Assembly: GCA_022072415.1 (NCBI GenBank)
Contig: JAJVHW010000125.1
Span: 1-41,788, forward strand
From: Planctomycetota bacterium
GTDB lineage: Bacteria; Planctomycetota; JAJSAM01; JAJVHW01
Length of the DNA: 41,788 bases
Direction: 5' to 3'
A program made the position numbers and the translations under genes. Under the pieces are notes generated by a model that worked only from the letters and a program-made list of their open reading frames with translations, did no database searches and had not been told where the DNA came from. This document shows positions 15,781-22,904 of this stretch, piece by piece (the stretch's first letter is position 1; each line of letters starts with the position of its first letter).

Positions 15781-18741
15781 TTGAGCACCGCAACCACCAC
15801 GTTCGTGCAGGTTTCCTACCGAAGCGGCATCGCGGACCCGGCGGCGGGCGACGCGCGCACGGCCCTCGAGGCCCATCTCCGCGGCAGGAGGATCGCGTCG
15901 CTCCGGTTCGTGCGCGGATACGTCCTCGACGGCGTGGACCCGGCGTCCGGCGGCCCGCGGGCCATGCGGGACGTGCTGGCCGACCCCGTGGCCGAGGACG
16001 GATCCGTGACGGGCATCCCCGGCGGCGTCGCGCCCGGCGAGGAGGTCCTCACCGTCCTCCGCCGCGCCGGCGTCATGGACCCCGCCGAAGCGAGCTGCCG
16101 CACCGCGCTCCGCGCCGCGGGGATCGAGTGCGCGGGCGTCCGGACCGTGCGGCAGTACGTCCTCCGCGCCGACGGCGCGCCGCTCGGCGCCGACCTCCTC
16201 CGCGAGGCGGCGAAGAAGGCCCTCGCCAACGACGTGATCGAGGAGATCCACGTCGGCGAGCACCTCGACCTCCGGACGCCGCATCCGGCGCCCTACCGGT
16301 TCCAACTCGTCACCGTGCCCCTCCGCGACCTCTCCGACGAACGGCTCGTCGCGCTGTCGAAGGAGCGGACGCTCTCGCTCACGCTGCTCGAGATGCAGGC
16401 CGTGCAGGCGTTCTTCCGGAAGGAGGGACGCGACCCCACGGACGCGGAGCTCGAGACGATCGCGCAGACGTGGTCCGAGCACTGCAAGCACAAGACCCTC
16501 ACGGGCGAGGTCCGCTTCCGCGGGCCCGGCGGCGAGCGCACGTACCGGAACCTCCTCAAGGAGACCGTGTTCGAGGCGACGCGGCGGATCGGGCGGACGG
16601 ACTGCCTCTCCGTCTTCCGCGACAACGCGGGCGTCATCGCCTTCGACGACGAGTACGGCGTCTGCATGAAGGTGGAGACGCACAACCACCCCAGCGCGAT
16701 CGAGCCCTACGGCGGCGCGGGCACGGGAATCGGCGGCGTGATCCGCGACGTCCTCGGCACGGGGCTCGGCGCGAAGCCCGTGCTCAACACCGACGTCTTC
16801 TGCTTCGCGCCGCCGGACATGCCGGAGGGCGACGTCCCGAAGGGCTGCCTCCACCCGCGGCGCGTGATGCACGGGGTCGTCTCCGGCGTCCGCGACTACG
16901 GGAACCGGATGGGCATCCCCACCGCGTCCGGCGGACTCTTCTTCGACGAGCGCTACGTCGGGAACCCGATCGTCTACTGCGGAACCGTGGGGCTGATCCC
17001 GCGGAAGTACGTCGAGAAGGGCGCGCGGCCCGGGGACCGGATCGTCGCGATCGGCGGGCGCACGGGACGCGACGGCATCCACGGCGCCACATTCAGTTCG
17101 GCGGAACTCCACGACGAGTCCGACGTCGTGAGCGCCGGCGCGGTGCAGATCGGGAACGCCATCGAGGAGAAGCGCTGCCTCGACGCGATGCTCCGCGCCC
17201 GCGACGCGGGGCTCCTCCACGGGGCCACCGACTGCGGTGCGGGCGGCTTCAGTTCCGCCGTGGGCGAGATGGGCGCGGAGACCGGCGCCGAGGTGGACCT
17301 CGAGAAGGCGCCCCTCAAGTACCCCGGCCTCTCCTACGCCGAGGTGTGGATCAGCGAGGCGCAGGAGCGGATGGTCGTGGCGGTCGCGCCGTCGGACATC
17401 GCCGCGCTCCGCGCGATCTGCGACGGCGAGGGCGTCGAGATGACCGACCTCGGCCGGTTCACCGACACGGGCCGGCTCGTCCTCCGCTTCGAGGGGACCG
17501 TCGTCGGCGACCTTCCGATGGAGTTCCTCCACGACGGACTCCCGCGCACGCCGCGCGACGCCGAATGGGCGGCCCCGCCGACCGCGTGGACGTGGCCCGC
17601 CCCCCCCGCCGCGGACGGCGGGCACGGCGCGACGCTCCACCGGATCCTCGGATCGTGGAACGTCTGCTCGAAGGAGTGGGTGATCCGCCAGTACGACCAC
17701 GAGGTCCAGGGCGGCAGCGCCGTGAAGCCCCTCGTCGGCGTGCGGAACGACGGTCCGGGAGACGCGTGCGTCGTGACGCCGGTCGTCGGATCGCCGCGCG
17801 GCGTGGCCGTCTCGTCCGGCATGAATCCGCGGCTCGGCGACCTCTCGCCCTACGACATGGCGGCGAACGCGGTGGACGAGGCGCTGCGGAACCTGGCGGC
17901 CGTGGGCGCGGACCCGTTCCGCGCCGCGCTCCTCGACAACTTCTCGTGGGGCAACGCCACGCGGAAGGACCGCCTCGGCTCCCTCGTCCTCGCGTCGGAG
18001 GCGCTCCGCGACGCCGCGATCGCCATGGGCACTCCGTTCGTCAGCGGGAAGGACTCGCTCAACAACGAGTTCACCGCGCAGACGCCGTCCGGCCCGCGTC
18101 TCATCACGATCCCCTCCACGATGCTCGTCTCCGCATTCGGCGTCGTGGACGACGTCCGCCGCTGCGTCACGATGGACGCGAAGGAGCCCGGGAACCTCGT
18201 CTTCGTGGTCGGGATCACGCGCCCGGAGATGGGCGGGAGCCACTTCGCGCTCGTCTCCGGAGCGGCCGGAGGCACCTGCCCGAAGGTCCGCTTCGACGAG
18301 GCGCGCGCGGCGCTCGGGGCCGTCCACCGCGCGATCGCCGCGGGGCTCGTCCGGGCGTGCCACGACGCGTCCGAGGGCGGCCTCGCCGCGGCGCTCGCCG
18401 AGTCGGCCTTCGCCGGCGGGTTCGGGATCGACGCGTCGCTCGTCCACGCGCCGTGGGAGGACGCGGCCGACGGCGGCGCGGACGTTGGTGCGAACGGCGC
18501 GCGCGACGAGGCCCTCCTCTTCTCGGAGAGCCCGAGCCGGTTCGTCTGCGAGGTCCGCACCGGCGACGCGTCGGCGTTCCGCGAGGCGATGGCGGGCGTC
18601 CCCCACGCGGCGGTCGGCCGGGTGACCGAGCGGCCGCGCCTCGTCCTCCGCGGCGTCCGGGAGCGGCTGCTCCTCGACGAGGGAATCGACGCGCTCCGGG
18701 ACTCGTTCACGAGACCCCTCGCGCGGGGAGGCGTCCGATGA
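15781..18741 (+). CDS. purL: PurL with N-terminal PurS-like sequence, FGAM synthase subunit
   Basis: About 986 residues, beginning at a TTG. No ATG suits, and the nearest alternative, GTG at 15805, would cut the first strand. The first 200 residues look like two PurS-like half-units (FVQVSYRSGIADPAAGDA and EVLTVLRRAGVMDPAEAS). Next comes the PurL core: QTWSEHCKHKTL, DEYGVCMKVETHNHPSAIEPYGGAGTGIGGVIRD, and the second ATP-grasp-like AIR-synthase half (VKPLVGVRNDGPGD, SWGNATRKDRLGSLV). The enzyme makes formylglycinamidine ribonucleotide from FGAR, ATP and ammonia in purine synthesis. The glutaminase PurQ is encoded next, overlapping by ATGA. No separate purS is seen in the window, consistent with the fusion. 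Confidence 0.93.
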   Translation: MSTATTTFVQVSYRSGIADPAAGDARTALEAHLRGRRIASLRFVRGYVLDGVDPASGGPRAMRDVLADPVAEDGSVTGIPGGVAPGEEVLTVLRRAGVMDPAEASCRTALRAAGIECAGVRTVRQYVLRADGAPLGADLLREAAKKALANDVIEEIHVGEHLDLRTPHPAPYRFQLVTVPLRDLSDERLVALSKERTLSLTLLEMQAVQAFFRKEGRDPTDAELETIAQTWSEHCKHKTLTGEVRFRGPGGERTYRNLLKETVFEATRRIGRTDCLSVFRDNAGVIAFDDEYGVCMKVETHNHPSAIEPYGGAGTGIGGVIRDVLGTGLGAKPVLNTDVFCFAPPDMPEGDVPKGCLHPRRVMHGVVSGVRDYGNRMGIPTASGGLFFDERYVGNPIVYCGTVGLIPRKYVEKGARPGDRIVAIGGRTGRDGIHGATFSSAELHDESDVVSAGAVQIGNAIEEKRCLDAMLRARDAGLLHGATDCGAGGFSSAVGEMGAETGAEVDLEKAPLKYPGLSYAEVWISEAQERMVVAVAPSDIAALRAICDGEGVEMTDLGRFTDTGRLVLRFEGTVVGDLPMEFLHDGLPRTPRDAEWAAPPTAWTWPAPPAADGGHGATLHRILGSWNVCSKEWVIRQYDHEVQGGSAVKPLVGVRNDGPGDACVVTPVVGSPRGVAVSSGMNPRLGDLSPYDMAANAVDEALRNLAAVGADPFRAALLDNFSWGNATRKDRLGSLVLASEALRDAAIAMGTPFVSGKDSLNNEFTAQTPSGPRLITIPSTMLVSAFGVVDDVRRCVTMDAKEPGNLVFVVGITRPEMGGSHFALVSGAAGGTCPKVRFDEARAALGAVHRAIAAGLVRACHDASEGGLAAALAESAFAGGFGIDASLVHAPWEDAADGGADVGANGARDEALLFSESPSRFVCEVRTGDASAFREAMAGVPHAAVGRVTERPRLVLRGVRERLLLDEGIDALRDSFTRPLARGGVR

Positions 18742-19535
18742 GCGCGGTCCGGGCCGTCGTCCTCCGCACCGCGGGGACCAACTGCGACGCGGAGGCGATG
18801 CACGCGCTCCGGCGGGCCGGCGCGCAGCCGGAACTCGTCCATCTGCGGCGGCTCGTCGAGAAGCCGGAGGAAGCGCGCGGGTACCGCATCTTCTGCTTCC
18901 CGGGCGGGTTCTCGTACGGCGACGACATCGCGTCCGGAGTCGTCTTCGCCGTGGAGATGCGCGCGCGGCTCCTGCCCGCGATCCGCGCCTCCGTGGCCGA
19001 CGGCGCCCTCGCCATCGGCATCTGCAACGGGTTCCAGGTTCTCGCCCGCGCGGGCCTGCTCCCCGACACGCGCGGCGACGGCGGGCCCGAGGCGACGCTG
19101 CTCCACAACGATTCCGGCCGGTTCGAGTGCCGCTGGGTGCGGCTCGAGGCGGTCACCGACCGCTGCGCGTGGCTCTCCCGCGGGCAGGTGATCGAGTGCC
19201 CCGTCGCCCACGGCGAGGGGCGATTCATCGTGAAGGACGAGCGCGTCCGCGAGCGCATGCAGGCCGCGGGGCAGTTCGCGCTCCGCTACACGGCGCCCGG
19301 CGGCGGGAAGCCCGCGTACCCGGCGAATCCGAACGGCTCCCCGGACGACATCGCGGGCGTGTGCGACCCGACGGGGCGGATCCTCGGCCTCATGCCCCAC
19401 CCGGAGCGGAACGTCGAGGCGTGGCACCACCCGCACTGGACGCGTCGGAGCCAGTCGAACGCGGCGCTGCTCGAGACCCCCGGCGACGGACTCGCCGTCT
19501 TCGAGAACGGCGTGCGCGCGGCGCGGGCGACGTAA
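18738..19535 (+). CDS. purQ: Glutaminase subunit of FGAM synthase
   Basis: The 265-residue class I glutamine amidotransferase overlaps the purL stop in ATGA, after a GGGGAGG Shine-Dalgarno. GICNGFQVL contains the nucleophile cysteine, and MPHPERN holds the histidine and glutamate of the triad. PGGFSYGDDIASGVVF is typical of PurQ. It hydrolyses glutamine and channels ammonia to PurL. It is slightly longer than the family's 225-230, like the PurQ of long PurL systems; the extra length is in the loop KPAYPANPNGSPDDIAG. Its TAA stop is immediately followed by the MITE-like element, which may have replaced the native terminator. Confidence 0.94.
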   Translation: MSAVRAVVLRTAGTNCDAEAMHALRRAGAQPELVHLRRLVEKPEEARGYRIFCFPGGFSYGDDIASGVVFAVEMRARLLPAIRASVADGALAIGICNGFQVLARAGLLPDTRGDGGPEATLLHNDSGRFECRWVRLEAVTDRCAWLSRGQVIECPVAHGEGRFIVKDERVRERMQAAGQFALRYTAPGGGKPAYPANPNGSPDDIAGVCDPTGRILGLMPHPERNVEAWHHPHWTRRSQSNAALLETPGDGLAVFENGVRAARAT

Positions 19536-19784
19536 GGCGTCGTCCCGAAACAACTGACACACTTCGTCACGCGGCTTGCGGCGGTTCGCTCGTGCGGATC
19601 CCGCGGTCGCGCAGCGCAAGCCGCGCGCCAGCAAGCTGCCGCGATGCAACGGGCAGTCATGTCAACTGCCTGCTGCGTTGGGCTCGCGCCGCAACTCTCT
19701 CCGTTGAGTTGGCGCCGCTCGCCCGACTTGCAGCCGACTCGCCGCATCGCGGCCAAGTGTGTCACTTGTTTCGGGACGACGCCC
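19536..19784. mobile_element. MITE-like palindromic element with 29-bp terminal inverted repeats
   Basis: The first 29 bases (starting GGCGTCGTCCCGAAACAA) are the inverse complement of the last 29, with one mismatch at position 19. The 249-bp interior has at least three nested hairpins: CGCGGCTTGCG (19570-19580) with CGCAAGCCGCG (19615-19625), GGCAGT (19652-19657) with ACTGCC (19665-19670), and CAACTC (19692-19697) with GAGTTG (19706-19711). The track ORFs here carry no convincing domain. It sits exactly between the purQ stop (TAA, 19533-19535) and the prmC end. No transposase gene is inside, and I see no clear target-site duplication. A non-autonomous element or structured repeat is inferred. 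It fills the 305-base gap. Confidence 0.7.
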
Positions 19785-19840
19785 AAGTCCCGCGTGAAGC
19801 CGGGCCGTTCACGACGGGAACAGGCCGAGGCGTCCGTGCA

Positions 19841-20686
19841 TCACCGCCGGAGGACGGCGACGCGCGGGTGCCCCGCGAGGTCCGCGCGGACGAAAGGGTC
19901 CGCGTAGCCCGCCACGACGCGAAGCGCAGCGATGACCGGCGCGGACTCGGGACCCGGAAGCTCCAGCAGGAGCACGCCGCCGGGCGCGAGCAGCGGCCGC
20001 GCCTCCGCGGCGATCCGCGCGTAGAGGTCCGACGGTTCGCCGTCGCAGAACACGGCGCAGGCGGGCTCCCAGAGCACCTCGGGGTCCACCTCGCCCGCCT
20101 CGATCCTCCGCACGTACGGCGGGTTCGAGAGCATCACGTCGAACGGACCGAGATCGGCGAGCGGCGCCCAGAGGTCGCCGCGCCGGAGCACGACGCGGCC
20201 GCCGGCTCCGTGCGTCCGCACGTTCTCCGCCGCCACGCAGAGCGCCGCGCCCGACACGTCGCTGCCGCAGACGAACGCGTCCGGCGCGTCCGCCGCGATC
20301 GACACGACGAGCGCGCCGCTCCCGACGCCCGCCTCCGCCACGCGCGCCCCCGCCCGCCCCGCGACGGCCCGGAGCGCCTCCTCGACGAGCGCCTCGGTCT
20401 CGGGGCGGGGCGCGAGCACGTCCGCGGTCACGCGGAAGTCCCGCGAACGGAACTCCTTCACGCCGAGGATCTGCGACATCGGCCGCCGCGCCGCGCGGAG
20501 CCGGACGGCGTCGAGGAACCGCGCCTCTTCCGCCGGCCCGATCTCGCGCCCGGGTTCCGCTCGGAGGACCGTCCGGGGAAGCCCGGTCGCATGTCCGAGC
20601 AGCAGCGCGGCGTCGCGCTCGGGAACGGGCACGCCCCCCGCCGCGAGCCGTTCCCGGCCGAGGCGGAGGGCGTCGTGGAGGTTCAC
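19841..20686 (-). CDS. prmC: Release-factor glutamine N5-methyltransferase
   Basis: The 281-residue protein matches PrmC/HemK. The N-terminal helical domain is LHDALRLGRERLAAGG. RPETEALVEEAL precedes the SAM-binding EAGVGSGALVVSIA, and NPPYV is the catalytic NPPY motif that binds the substrate glutamine. The SAM-binding sequence has EAGVGSG where most homologs have DLGTGSG, a mild deviation. It methylates the GGQ glutamine of release factors. It starts with GTG at 20686, 19 bases after the preceding membrane-protein gene, and lies downstream of prfA, its substrate gene, the usual pairing. It ends 57 bases before the MITE-like element on the converging side. Confidence 0.92.
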   Translation of the reverse strand: MNLHDALRLGRERLAAGGVPVPERDAALLLGHATGLPRTVLRAEPGREIGPAEEARFLDAVRLRAARRPMSQILGVKEFRSRDFRVTADVLAPRPETEALVEEALRAVAGRAGARVAEAGVGSGALVVSIAADAPDAFVCGSDVSGAALCVAAENVRTHGAGGRVVLRRGDLWAPLADLGPFDVMLSNPPYVRRIEAGEVDPEVLWEPACAVFCDGEPSDLYARIAAEARPLLAPGGVLLLELPGPESAPVIAALRVVAGYADPFVRADLAGHPRVAVLRR

Positions 20687-20705
20687 CCGCGGACGCCGGC
20701 GGCGA

Positions 20706-21323
20706 TCAGCCGCGGCGCGCCTTGGAGGCGGCGGCGCGGGCCTTCGCCTTGGCCGCGCCCTTGGCGACGCCCTTCACGAGCGTCCAGAGCACCACGAGGC
20801 ATGCGAAGAAGATCACGTAGAGGCCGGGCCCGCCGAGCTTCACGACCCAGTCGCGGCCCTCCTTGATGACGTTCTCCCTCTGCGCCCAGTCGATCAGCGC
20901 GAGCTCCCGCGTGATCGTGAGGTAGAGCCCGTCGAGCGCGCCGAAGAGCATCGGCCACATGATCATCTTCCGGTTGTGGATGTTCATCCACGCGGCGAGC
21001 ACGCCGTAGCCCGCGAAGATCGCGAGGAAGCCGCCGGCGATCCCGTCCTTCGCGTACAGGTCGAGGTGCCGCGCCTCGATCGGGAGCATCGTGCACCCGA
21101 TGAACATGGAGAGCGACGCGAAGAGCAGCGTGTAGTGCTCGGAGAAGTCGCCGTCGTCGGCGAACCCTTCCTGGATCGTCGCGTCCATCTCCGTCGGGTG
21201 CGACGGGAGGATCGTCTCCTCCACGGGGTCCGCGGCCGCGCCGGACGACGGCTGCGACGCCGTCGGGTTCGGGAGGTCGTCGCCGCCGGACGGAGGCGTC
21301 TGTTCGGGGTTCGTGTCGCTCAT
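20706..21323 (-). CDS. Unknown four-helix membrane protein
   Basis: No family is recognised. The 205-residue protein starts at an ATG with an upstream GGAAGGA. A disordered, acidic and proline-rich N-terminus of about 60 residues is followed by four hydrophobic helices: YTLLFASLSMFIGCTML, GGFLAIFAGYGVLAAWMNI, WPMLFGALDGLYLTIT and LYVIFFACLVVLWTLVKGV. It ends with a Lys/Ala-rich tail (KGAAKAKARAAASKARRG). The long tail is basic and probably cytoplasmic. It lies between prfA (38 bases upstream) and prmC (19 bases downstream), so it is co-transcribed with the release-factor genes. A functional link to translation is unproven, and it may simply be a passenger gene. Confidence 0.7.
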   Translation of the reverse strand: MSDTNPEQTPPSGGDDLPNPTASQPSSGAAADPVEETILPSHPTEMDATIQEGFADDGDFSEHYTLLFASLSMFIGCTMLPIEARHLDLYAKDGIAGGFLAIFAGYGVLAAWMNIHNRKMIMWPMLFGALDGLYLTITRELALIDWAQRENVIKEGRDWVVKLGGPGLYVIFFACLVVLWTLVKGVAKGAAKAKARAAASKARRG

Positions 21324-21361
21324 CTGCCTGGGTTCCTTCCTTCGCTCGGGGTGCGCGGATC

Positions 21362-22480
21362 CTACCGCGACTCCCCGCCCTCCTGCTCCAGCCGTTTCAG
21401 CAGGGCCCGGAGCTTCTCCTCGCGCTGGGCCTGCCGGAGCCGCTCGTGCAGCGCGTCGATGTCGCCGTCCATCACCCGGTCGAGGTTGTGGACGGTGAAC
21501 TCGACGCGGTGGTCCGTGCACCGGTCCTGCGGGAAGTTGTACGTCCGGATCTTCGCCGAACGGTCCGCGTTCCCGATCATCCCCCGCCGTTCCGCGGTCC
21601 GCTGCGCGTCCGCCTGGCTCTGGAAGTGGTCGAAGACGCGCGCCGCGAGGATCTGGCGGGCCCGGGCCCGGTTCTTGTGCTGACTCTTCTCGTCCTGCAT
21701 GTGGACGGAGATGCCCGTGGCGAGGTGCGTCAGCCGGATGGCGCTCTCCGTCTTGTTGACCTTCTGGCCGCCGGGGCCGCCCGCGCGCATCTTGTCCTCG
21801 CGCACGTCCTTGTCCCAGTCGATCTTCACGTCCACTTCCTCCGCCTGAGGGAGCACGGCGACGGTGGCTGTGGACGTGTGGATGCGGCCCTGCGTCTCCG
21901 TGGCCGGGACGCGCTGCACGCGGTGGACGCCGCCCTCGGGGGAGAGCAGGCGGTAGGCGCCGGGTCCGGTCACCTCCGCGATGACCTCCTTGTAGCCCCC
22001 CATCTCGCCCGGGTTCTCGTCCATCACCTCGAGCTTCAGGCCCTTCAGCGCGCAGAAGCGCTGGTAGAGGCCGAGGAGGTCCCCGGCGAAGAGCCCCGCC
22101 TCGTCGCCGCCGACGCCCGCGCGGATTTCGAGGATCACGTCGTGGTCGCCGAGCACGTCGTCCTCGACGAGGAGGTCCTCGGCCTGCTTCCAGCGGGACT
22201 CGAGCCGCGGCTCCGCCTCGGCGATCTCGGCCTCGGCGAGCTCCTTCATCTCGGCGTCCCCGGACGCGAGGAGTTCCCGGGCGTCGGCGAGGGCCTTCCG
22301 GTCGGCGGTGATCGCGTCGTGGAGGTCCCGGAACGAGCGGAGCTGCCCGAGCTCGCGGGAGAGCGCCGTGACCTTCCGGTGGTCCTGGACGACGTCGGGG
22401 TCCGACAGCTTCGAGAGCACCTCGCCGTGGCGCGCGGTGCGGCGCGCGAGCGCGCGGAGGAGGGCGTCCCTGTAGTCCAT
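21362..22480 (-). CDS. prfA: Peptide chain release factor 1
   Basis: The 372-residue protein has the whole RF1 pattern. The N-terminal helical bundle is residues 1-100. IRAGVGGDEAGLFAGDLLGLYQRFC and GVHRVQRVPATETQGRIHTS follow, the latter with the PAT anticodon-like tripeptide that reads UAA and UAG. The GGQ is in AGGPGGQKVNKT (237-239), and IRTYNFPQDRCTDHRVEFTVHNLD is at the end. The PAT tripeptide separates it from RF2, so it does not read UGA; recoding of UGA in the selenoprotein would compete with RF2, not RF1. It starts 47 bases after rpmE, and prmC, which methylates the GGQ glutamine, is two genes downstream. Confidence 0.96.
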   Translation of the reverse strand: MDYRDALLRALARRTARHGEVLSKLSDPDVVQDHRKVTALSRELGQLRSFRDLHDAITADRKALADARELLASGDAEMKELAEAEIAEAEPRLESRWKQAEDLLVEDDVLGDHDVILEIRAGVGGDEAGLFAGDLLGLYQRFCALKGLKLEVMDENPGEMGGYKEVIAEVTGPGAYRLLSPEGGVHRVQRVPATETQGRIHTSTATVAVLPQAEEVDVKIDWDKDVREDKMRAGGPGGQKVNKTESAIRLTHLATGISVHMQDEKSQHKNRARARQILAARVFDHFQSQADAQRTAERRGMIGNADRSAKIRTYNFPQDRCTDHRVEFTVHNLDRVMDGDIDALHERLRQAQREEKLRALLKRLEQEGGESR

Positions 22481-22527
22481 GGTCTCGCCCCGTCACCTGC
22501 TCCGGCGGAGCCGCGCCGGGAGGCGGT

Positions 22528-22758
22528 TCAGGCCGTCGCGGCCTTCTCGACGGACGTGTCGAAGCCCTTGAACTTCTTGTTGAACTTCTCGATGCGGCCG
22601 GCGGTGTCCACGAACTTCTGCTTGCCCGTGTAGAACGGGTGGCAGGCGGAGCAGATGTCCACCGCGAGCTCGCCCACGGTGGCGCGCGTCTGGAAGGTGG
22701 TGCCGCAGCCGCAGCGCACCTTGCAGTCGACGTACGTGGGGTGGATCTTCTCCTTCAT
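22528..22758 (-). CDS. rpmE: Ribosomal protein L31, zinc-binding type
   Basis: The 76-residue protein is bL31. The four cysteines CKVRCGC...DICSACHPF are consistent with the zinc-binding (C+) form. [24 protein letters not shown] is the conserved core. It starts with ATG after GGAG. A likely -10 box TAAGCT is at 22786-22791. It is divergent from the GH18 gene and upstream of prfA, the common rpmE-prfA order in many bacteria. The C-terminal [13 protein letters not shown] is a short extension. Confidence 0.95.
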   Translation of the reverse strand: MKEKIHPTYVDCKVRCGCGTTFQTRATVGELAVDICSACHPFYTGKQKFVDTAGRIEKFNKKFKGFDTSVEKAATA

Positions 22759-22785
22759 GGCCGGCTTCTCCGTGGGAAGCCGGGC

Positions 22786-22791
22786 AGCTTA
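22786..22791 (-). promoter_or_regulatory. Putative -10 box of rpmE
   Basis: TAAGCT on the minus strand, about 28 bases before the rpmE ATG, giving a leader with the visible Shine-Dalgarno. The -35 region is weak. Confidence 0.3.
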
Positions 22792-22889
22792 CCGCCACGC
22801 CCCGCAGGACGGAGAGGAATCGGTCCCCGCCGTCGGCATCGCTGCGTCCTCCGCCGCGGGCGGCCCTCCCGGCGGAGCCCTCGCCGGGG

Positions 22890-22895
22890 TAGAGT
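22890..22895 (+). promoter_or_regulatory. Putative -10 box of the GH18 gene
   Basis: TAGAGT ends nine bases before the ATG. The same GGGG-TAGAG bases might instead act as a weak Shine-Dalgarno, so leaderless initiation is only possible. Confidence 0.3.
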
Positions 22896-22904
22896 CCCGT
22901 CCGC

